Part shown: piece by piece, positions 4,740 through 8,042 of the stretch
Numbering within the stretch: the first letter of the stretch is position 1
How the letters are laid out: the number at the start of each line of letters is the position of its first letter
Notes under the pieces: model-generated
What the model saw: the letters and a program-made list of their open reading frames with translations, nothing else
Databases searched by the model: none
What the model was told of the DNA's origin: nothing
Program-made: the position numbers and the translations under genes
Assembly (NCBI GenBank): GCA_005879655.1
Contig: VBJK01000201.1
Location: 1 to 8,042, forward strand
Origin: Chloroflexota bacterium
Lineage (GTDB): Bacteria; Chloroflexota; Ktedonobacteria; Ktedonobacterales; Ktedonobacteraceae
Length of the DNA: 8,042 bases
Direction: 5' to 3'

Positions 4740-5729
4740 ATGTTTAAACGTCTTCTATTGAGGATATTAGCCATCATTACCTCATTTTTTGCCTACATCA
4801 CATCGCTACTGGGAGTCAATGTCACAGTGACAGGCTCTGGCAGAGGATGTGGTGGCTCCTGGCCACTTTGTCATGGTCAGCTGCTCCCTGATTCGATGTC
4901 GGTTGCATCATTCATTGAGTACAGCCATCGCATAGTTTCAGGTGGTGACGGCCTATGCATCCTCATCTTAACAGTCTGGACCTGGTTTGCGTACAAGCAA
5001 GATCGCCTGATCAAACTACTGGGTTTTTTAAGCCTATTTTTTGTCGTGTTGCAGGGTGTGTTAGGCGCTCTGACAGTCGTGTTTGAGGGTACATTCGCCA
5101 AAAACGCCCTGCTCTCATTTCACTTTGGTTTCTCTTTAATCTCTTTTGCCAGCGTGATCCTGCTGACTATTCGTATTTTCCAGTTGCAGAGCACCAAAAC
5201 CGAAAAATCAGCGGCACGTCCTATAGCAAAAGTCTTGCAGTATGGTGCCTGGGTCTTAGCCATCTATACGTATATCGTCATGTACACTGGGGCACTAGTA
5301 GAACATGCTGGTGCGGCAACAGGTTGTGGACATGAAGTGCCCGGCTGTGGGACAAGGTACTTGCCCGACTTGTCTTCGCTGGCTGGTATTCACGTGCTGC
5401 ATCGCTACGCCGCTTTCCTGATCTGGTTATTAACGCTCTGCTTTATGGTCATGGTCATACGTGGCTTCAGGGAGCATCGCGACCTGCTATGGGGAAGCTG
5501 CTGGGCATTCCTGCTGGTGACGCTACAAGCCTTGAGCGGCATATTGACGGTGCTGCTTGGTGAGCAGCTGATGATATCACTTGTGCATGCCACGCTCGTT
5601 TCAGTGTTCTTTGCAATGTTGTGTTATCTGTGTATGCAGGTTGGCTGGCCGTGGAGTGGGCGACAGATTGTGGAGCAACAGGTACCAATTGTGCCGGTAA
5701 AGACACAAGGGAGTGTCGGGAGCCGATAG
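4740..5729 (+). CDS. ctaA: Heme A synthase (COX15/CtaA family)
   Basis: Integral membrane enzyme that oxidises the C8 methyl of heme O to a formyl group, giving the heme A needed by aa3-type cytochrome oxidases. The 329 residues match the family's eight-span layout: two homologous four-helix halves (about 1-150 and 165-305). The first half has the extracellular pair Cys37/Cys44 (GCGGSWPLCHGQLLP), the E60-x2-H63-R segment (EYSHRIVSG) and His128. The second half has Cys196/Cys203, His218/His221 (GIHVLHRY) and His283 (LVHATL). These correspond to the redox cysteines, catalytic glutamate and heme-ligand histidines of Bacillus CtaA. The start follows AAGGAAA by seven nt. No ctaB or oxidase subunit gene lies in the window, so heme O synthase must be elsewhere. 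It is divergent from the cupredoxin operon. The C-terminal tail after residue 305 is longer than usual and polar. Confidence 0.95.
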   Translation: MFKRLLLRILAIITSFFAYITSLLGVNVTVTGSGRGCGGSWPLCHGQLLPDSMSVASFIEYSHRIVSGGDGLCILILTVWTWFAYKQDRLIKLLGFLSLFFVVLQGVLGALTVVFEGTFAKNALLSFHFGFSLISFASVILLTIRIFQLQSTKTEKSAARPIAKVLQYGAWVLAIYTYIVMYTGALVEHAGAATGCGHEVPGCGTRYLPDLSSLAGIHVLHRYAAFLIWLLTLCFMVMVIRGFREHRDLLWGSCWAFLLVTLQALSGILTVLLGEQLMISLVHATLVSVFFAMLCYLCMQVGWPWSGRQIVEQQVPIVPVKTQGSVGSR

Positions 5730-5758
5730 GAAATACCCGAACTATATGCAGTATGCAT

Positions 5759-5792
5759 GGTGTGCTTAAGCATGTCAATAAAATGGCACACC
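5759..5792 (+). terminator. Possible terminator hairpin after ctaA
   Basis: GGTGTGC (5759-5765) pairs with GCACACC (5786-5792) around a 20-nt loop, 30 nt after the ctaA stop. No strong U tract follows. A 10-bp palindrome TGCTTAAGCA (5763-5772) overlaps the 5' arm, offering an alternative fold. Confidence 0.35.
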
Positions 5793-5868
5793 TTCACACC
5801 TTCCTGTCGGATGAGAGGTTACAATACGTATAGACTCAGTCTCTGTAGTTAGGCATGTGTCAATGCAA

Positions 5869-5920
5869 GGGAAGAAATTTTCTCATAATATAGGCAGATT
5901 CTTCCCTAGCGAACTGCCTA
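5869..5920 (+). other. Interleaved stems, potential H-type pseudoknot or alternative hairpins
   Basis: GGGAAGAA (5869-5876) is complementary to TTCTTCCC (5899-5906), and TAGGCAG (5891-5897), which lies in the loop of that stem, is complementary to CTGCCTA (5914-5920). The order is that of an H-type pseudoknot, with loops of 14, 1 and 7 nt; alternatively the two stems exclude each other. Both are perfect matches of eight and seven pairs. It lies 120-170 nt before the 6040 gene. No known RNA family is recognised. Confidence 0.5.
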
Positions 5921-5932
5921 GTTTATGTGGTA

Positions 5933-5950
5933 TGTTGTAGACATACAACA
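5933..5950. repeat. Inverted repeat TGTTGTA-4-TACAACA, possible operator
   Basis: Two perfect 7-bp arms separated by GACA, located about 90 bp before the 6040 gene. Its size and symmetry suit a dimeric DNA-binding repressor, but no matching site is seen elsewhere in the window. Confidence 0.4.
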
Positions 5951-6039
5951 GATTCCATCTTGCGAGGTCTGTAAAAGAAAAGATTACTGTGAGTCTTTAT
6001 TCGACAGAAACCCAAGCAGACGGAGTATTTTGAGGGTTT

Positions 6040-6477
6040 GTGTTTCTTTATTCAAAGAAGGGACGGTTCATAGTCGTGAAAAAAGCCGAAAGCAAACGAG
6101 CGTCGTTATTGGCTATTCTGGGCGATCTCAACCGACCTTTGCGTGTTCGACCTGTACGCTATATGGGACGTGAGTGGTGGGCGATAGATCCTGAAGACAC
6201 GTGGCCAGGCATGGTAATGGATCTGAGGCGCTTGGGTTTCGAGTCAGTAGCAATGGGAGAAGAAGTGTTCGTACGTGAAAGCGCATCAATCGCCTATGAA
6301 ACGAAGATGGAAGGCCCTGCCGCCCTTGGTGGCCTGAAACCTTTTCCAGTGCTCTATCCCACGATCCAAATCCGCAAAGAGTCATTCTCAACCAGATATG
6401 AGGACTTCTCCTATTTAGATGAGGATGATGAGAACGAAGAAGATGACGTTTTGGAAGCAGAGGATCTGGACAACTAA
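6040..6477 (+). CDS. Hypothetical soluble protein with acidic C-terminal tail
   Basis: I do not recognise this 145-residue protein. The first 30 residues are basic (KKGRF, KKAESKRAS). The middle has a compact, probably beta-rich segment (RPVRYMGREWWAIDPEDTWPGMVMDLRRLGFESVAMGEEVFVRES, about residues 38-82), and the last 25 residues are strongly acidic (YLDEDDENEEDDVLEAEDLDN). There is no signal peptide or membrane span, so it is cytoplasmic. The start is uncertain: GTG 6040 has GAGGG three nt upstream, while GTG 6076 (VKKAESKR) has a more distant AAGGGA. The basic head and acidic tail would suit nucleic-acid or basic-partner binding, but that is speculation. The next gene, a recombinase-like protein, begins 86 nt downstream on the same strand, so they may share a transcript. 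Confidence 0.7.
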   Translation: MFLYSKKGRFIVVKKAESKRASLLAILGDLNRPLRVRPVRYMGREWWAIDPEDTWPGMVMDLRRLGFESVAMGEEVFVRESASIAYETKMEGPAALGGLKPFPVLYPTIQIRKESFSTRYEDFSYLDEDDENEEDDVLEAEDLDN

Positions 6478-6563
6478 GGTTAAGATGCTCATGTCTTGTT
6501 AAAATAGACCTGATACACTAGCCCGCAATGGGGTGCGATCTGACCAGGGCATAGGAGGGGGGA

Positions 6564-7628
6564 GTGTGGGACATGAAAAGTTGTATAGAGGAGCGATTCA
6601 TGCATAACGAAATAAAGCAGGGATTGCCGCAAGAACAGATGGTGGCAGGTGAAAGATCCATTTTACCATCTGGTCCTTCTGCTGTTACTGCGGAACCTCC
6701 CGATCCACAGGAGACGCCCCATCTTCCTCTGGTCCATACGCATACCCTCACTGATCAATCAAGCTTGATCGAGTGTGTTCTTCCCTATCGGCAAGAATTG
6801 ACGCTACGTGGTAGGTCAAACTATACAGTCACCTGTTTTCTTTCAGACCTGAAAATGTTTAGCGCTTTCGTCGGTCAGGATACCCCAGTGGGACGGGTGA
6901 CGAAAGAGCATGTGACTGACTGGCTCATGAAACTAAAATTTGGCACTGAGGGCCATACCCCTGCCCCAAAAACGATGGCGCGCCGCATTACGTTTCTGCG
7001 CAACTTCTTTTCCTGGCTCGCGCAAGAGGGTGTGATCAGAGAAGATCCTTCTGCTAGCCTAGTCCTAGAGCGGCCACAACCCCCTTTGCCAGAACTCTTG
7101 TCAGCAGACGAAATGCAACGCTTGCTTGTAGCAGCTGCCGAGGACATACGCTGCTATTGCTTAGTCTTTCTGGTGTTACATGCTGGATTGAAGAAGGAAG
7201 AAATTATGGCGTTAAAAGTACACCATATTGATCTCTCCGATCCACAGATACCAACAATAGCCGTACATTTCTCAGCACTAACAGGTAAACAGCATCGTGA
7301 ACGGCAGCTTGTCCTACCACCTAAGTTTACAAACATTTTTACAGAATATCAAAAAGATTATCGTCTCACCGAGAGGGTCTTTGAATGTACTCATCGTAAC
7401 CTCAACTATATTCTCACTAGAGCAGTGCATGCGGCAAAGATCGAGAAACGTGTCACATTACAATTACTCCGTGACACCTTCGCTGTAGAGCAACTGAAAA
7501 CTGGTGTCACACCTGAAGTTCTGCGCGAAAAGCTTGGCCTTTCAGATGAAGCTTGGCTGGAAGCCAGAATAAAGTATCGTCGCTTGGCCTTTCCTAATAC
7601 GAAAAAGCAACGAGCAGTAGACGAATAG
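6564..7628 (+). CDS. Tyrosine recombinase-fold protein with degenerate active site
   Basis: A 354-residue XerC/XerD-like protein. Residues 1-62 are a polar, Pro-rich extension; about 66-165 form the SAM-like N-terminal core-binding domain (IECVLPYRQELTLRGRS through FLRNFFSWLAQEGVIREDPS); about 175-345 form the catalytic domain. Active enzymes use Arg-Lys-His-x2-Arg-His/Trp-Tyr. Here the first Arg is Lys210 (AGLKKEE), the hairpin Lys may be Lys242, the HxLR His is Gln300 with Arg303 kept (QLLRDTFA), the LGH His is Leu326 (LGLS), and the nearest Tyr is Tyr338, three residues farther away than usual. Strand cleavage is therefore doubtful; a DNA-binding or structural role is possible. GTG 6564 has AGGAGG five nt upstream; ATG 6600 (GGAG, six nt) is an equally good start and loses only part of the extension. 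No attachment site or partner mobile gene is visible. Confidence 0.85.
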   Translation: MWDMKSCIEERFMHNEIKQGLPQEQMVAGERSILPSGPSAVTAEPPDPQETPHLPLVHTHTLTDQSSLIECVLPYRQELTLRGRSNYTVTCFLSDLKMFSAFVGQDTPVGRVTKEHVTDWLMKLKFGTEGHTPAPKTMARRITFLRNFFSWLAQEGVIREDPSASLVLERPQPPLPELLSADEMQRLLVAAAEDIRCYCLVFLVLHAGLKKEEIMALKVHHIDLSDPQIPTIAVHFSALTGKQHRERQLVLPPKFTNIFTEYQKDYRLTERVFECTHRNLNYILTRAVHAAKIEKRVTLQLLRDTFAVEQLKTGVTPEVLREKLGLSDEAWLEARIKYRRLAFPNTKKQRAVDE

Positions 7629-7697
7629 TAGACGAATAAGCTAGCCTATAGAGAGGGTGTCACCCCTTCTGGCTAGCTTATTCGTCTACTATTCGTC
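7620..7697. terminator. 27-bp perfect inverted repeat spanning both convergent gene ends, likely bidirectional terminator
   Basis: Bases 7620-7646 are exactly complementary to 7671-7697. The 24-nt loop folds further: AGAGAGGGTG against CACCCCTTCT, with two mismatches and a one-base tip. The arms cover the last three codons, stop included, of the recombinase and the last seven, stop included, of the minus-strand gene, which is why both proteins end in VDE. The left arm also contains GTAGACGAATA twice in tandem (7618-7628 and 7629-7639). There is no U tract on either side. It probably stops transcription from both directions, although the length of perfect identity is unusual for a terminator. 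Confidence 0.8.
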
Positions 7698-8037
7698 GAG
7701 GTGGCATATGCCTCTGCTGATGGTGTCGCATCATGATGAACTTTGTTGCTTTACGGTTGAGTGCTCTATTGAGTAATAGCGTATTGAATATAATGACAGC
7801 GATAGCCAATGGACCCAAGCAGATGAGACCCAAGCCGAGTGTAAAAATCGTACCCAAGATGACAAACGGCCAGTAAATGAGAACGCTACCAAGGAGCAGA
7901 ATGACACCAATAGCGGTTTCTCCGGCCATCAGCCAGCCCACGCCAAAAAGGCCAAAGAGTGACAGAATAATCTCTGCGATGAGTGCGCTGTCATTTTTGT
8001 TAGAGAACGTGATTTCCTGGGCAAATGGGGCAGGCAT
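7678..8037 (-). CDS. Small membrane protein, TM2-like, unknown function
   Basis: A 119-residue protein with a polar N-terminus (about 1-18), three hydrophobic spans (about 19-38, 41-59 and 62-90) and a basic, His/Arg-rich tail (KATKFIMMRHHQQRHMPPRRIVDE) that is probably cytoplasmic. The opening helix pair (LSLFGLFGVGWLMAGETAIGVILLL) recalls the TM2 or related small-membrane-protein pattern, but I cannot assign a family with confidence. ATG 8037 lies five bases from the window edge, so its ribosome binding site is not visible and the true start could be farther upstream; the frame is open to the edge. The gene converges on the recombinase-like gene, and its last seven codons lie inside the shared inverted repeat. 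Confidence 0.7.
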   Translation of the reverse strand: MPAPFAQEITFSNKNDSALIAEIILSLFGLFGVGWLMAGETAIGVILLLGSVLIYWPFVILGTIFTLGLGLICLGPLAIAVIIFNTLLLNRALNRKATKFIMMRHHQQRHMPPRRIVDE

Positions 8038-8042
8038 CGAGT

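Larger units (their letters stand above)
5730..6039 (+). other. 310-nt spacer with several inverted repeats, no convincing gene
   Basis: Besides the hairpin at 5759-5792, it contains two interleaved stems at 5869-5920 and an inverted repeat TGTTGTA/TACAACA (5933-5939 and 5944-5950). An open frame from 5925 includes a cysteine-rich start (CEVCKRKDYC) but has no ribosome binding site and then overlaps the next gene in another frame. No clear promoter consensus for the gene at 6040 was found. Confidence 0.45.

Noticed and set aside
5880..5886. Additional TTCTCAT heptamer before the 6040 gene
   Set aside because: A single copy without partners at 9 or 11 bp and without a -10 at the expected distance, so it does not qualify as a fourth array.
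5925..6173. 82-residue frame beginning with a cysteine-rich segment (CEVCKRKDYC)
   Set aside because: No Shine-Dalgarno, the second half overlaps the 6040 gene out of frame, and the composition becomes Ser/Thr/Arg-rich and not protein-like.
6518..6751. Minus-strand 77-residue frame opposite the recombinase start
   Set aside because: Antisense shadow of the recombinase N-terminus; no ribosome binding site or family resemblance.
6478..7697. Possible integrated mobile element around the recombinase
   Set aside because: No tRNA, attachment-site direct repeats, transfer or phage genes are visible, and the recombinase active site is degenerate; the only repeat is the terminal inverted repeat.
1..8042. 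CRISPR array, tRNA, rRNA or defence system
   Set aside because: No regularly spaced long repeats, no tRNA cloverleaf or rRNA sequence was recognised, and no nuclease, toxin or helicase domains appear in the coding regions.

Overview
The window is 8 kb of bacterial chromosome with moderate GC and short, AT-rich gene spacers. The mix of genes (CtaA-type heme A synthase, a small blue-copper lipoprotein, tandem DoxX-like membrane proteins, lipobox-bearing lipoproteins, a degenerate XerC/D-like recombinase) suggests a Gram-positive-like aerobe. My best guess is Chloroflexota, class Ktedonobacteria. That placement is inference from gene style, because no rRNA or other marker gene is present.

Layout. 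1-1242 (minus): a lipoprotein with a concanavalin-like/DUF1080-type domain, followed 24 nt later by a LolD/MacB-type ABC ATPase cut by the left edge. 1243-1500: a divergent promoter region carrying two phased TTCTCAT repeat arrays that face outward. 1501-1608 (plus): a 35-aa single-span membrane peptide with a good ribosome binding site. 1609-2258: 650 nt without a convincing gene, holding two AT-rich palindromes, a candidate promoter and a structured leader. 2259-2843 and 3005-3580 (plus): two paralogous DoxX-like four-span membrane proteins. 3812-4506 (minus): a two-gene unit encoding a small polytopic membrane protein and a blue-copper (cupredoxin) lipoprotein. 4740-5729 (plus, divergent): ctaA, heme A synthase. 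5730-6039: a spacer with several inverted repeats, including an arrangement that could form an H-type pseudoknot. 6040-6477 (plus): an unrecognised protein with an acidic tail. 6564-7628 (plus): a tyrosine-recombinase-fold protein lacking several catalytic residues. 7678-8037 (minus): a small membrane protein whose 3' end converges on the recombinase through a 27-bp perfect inverted repeat.

How it fits together. The centre of the window is respiratory or membrane-redox in flavour: heme A for aa3-type oxidases, a copper electron carrier, and DoxX-like proteins. The most interesting signal is regulatory. The same promoter design occurs three times: four TTCTCAT-like heptamers whose start positions step by 9, 11 and 11 bp, followed 8-10 bp later by a -10-like hexamer. 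It stands in front of the lipoprotein/ABC operon, the 35-aa peptide, and the membrane-protein/cupredoxin operon. Direct heptamers with an 11-bp period placed where the -35 should be resemble PhoB/OmpR-family activator sites, so these three units probably belong to one regulon. I see no defence island, CRISPR array, RNA gene or intact mobile element.
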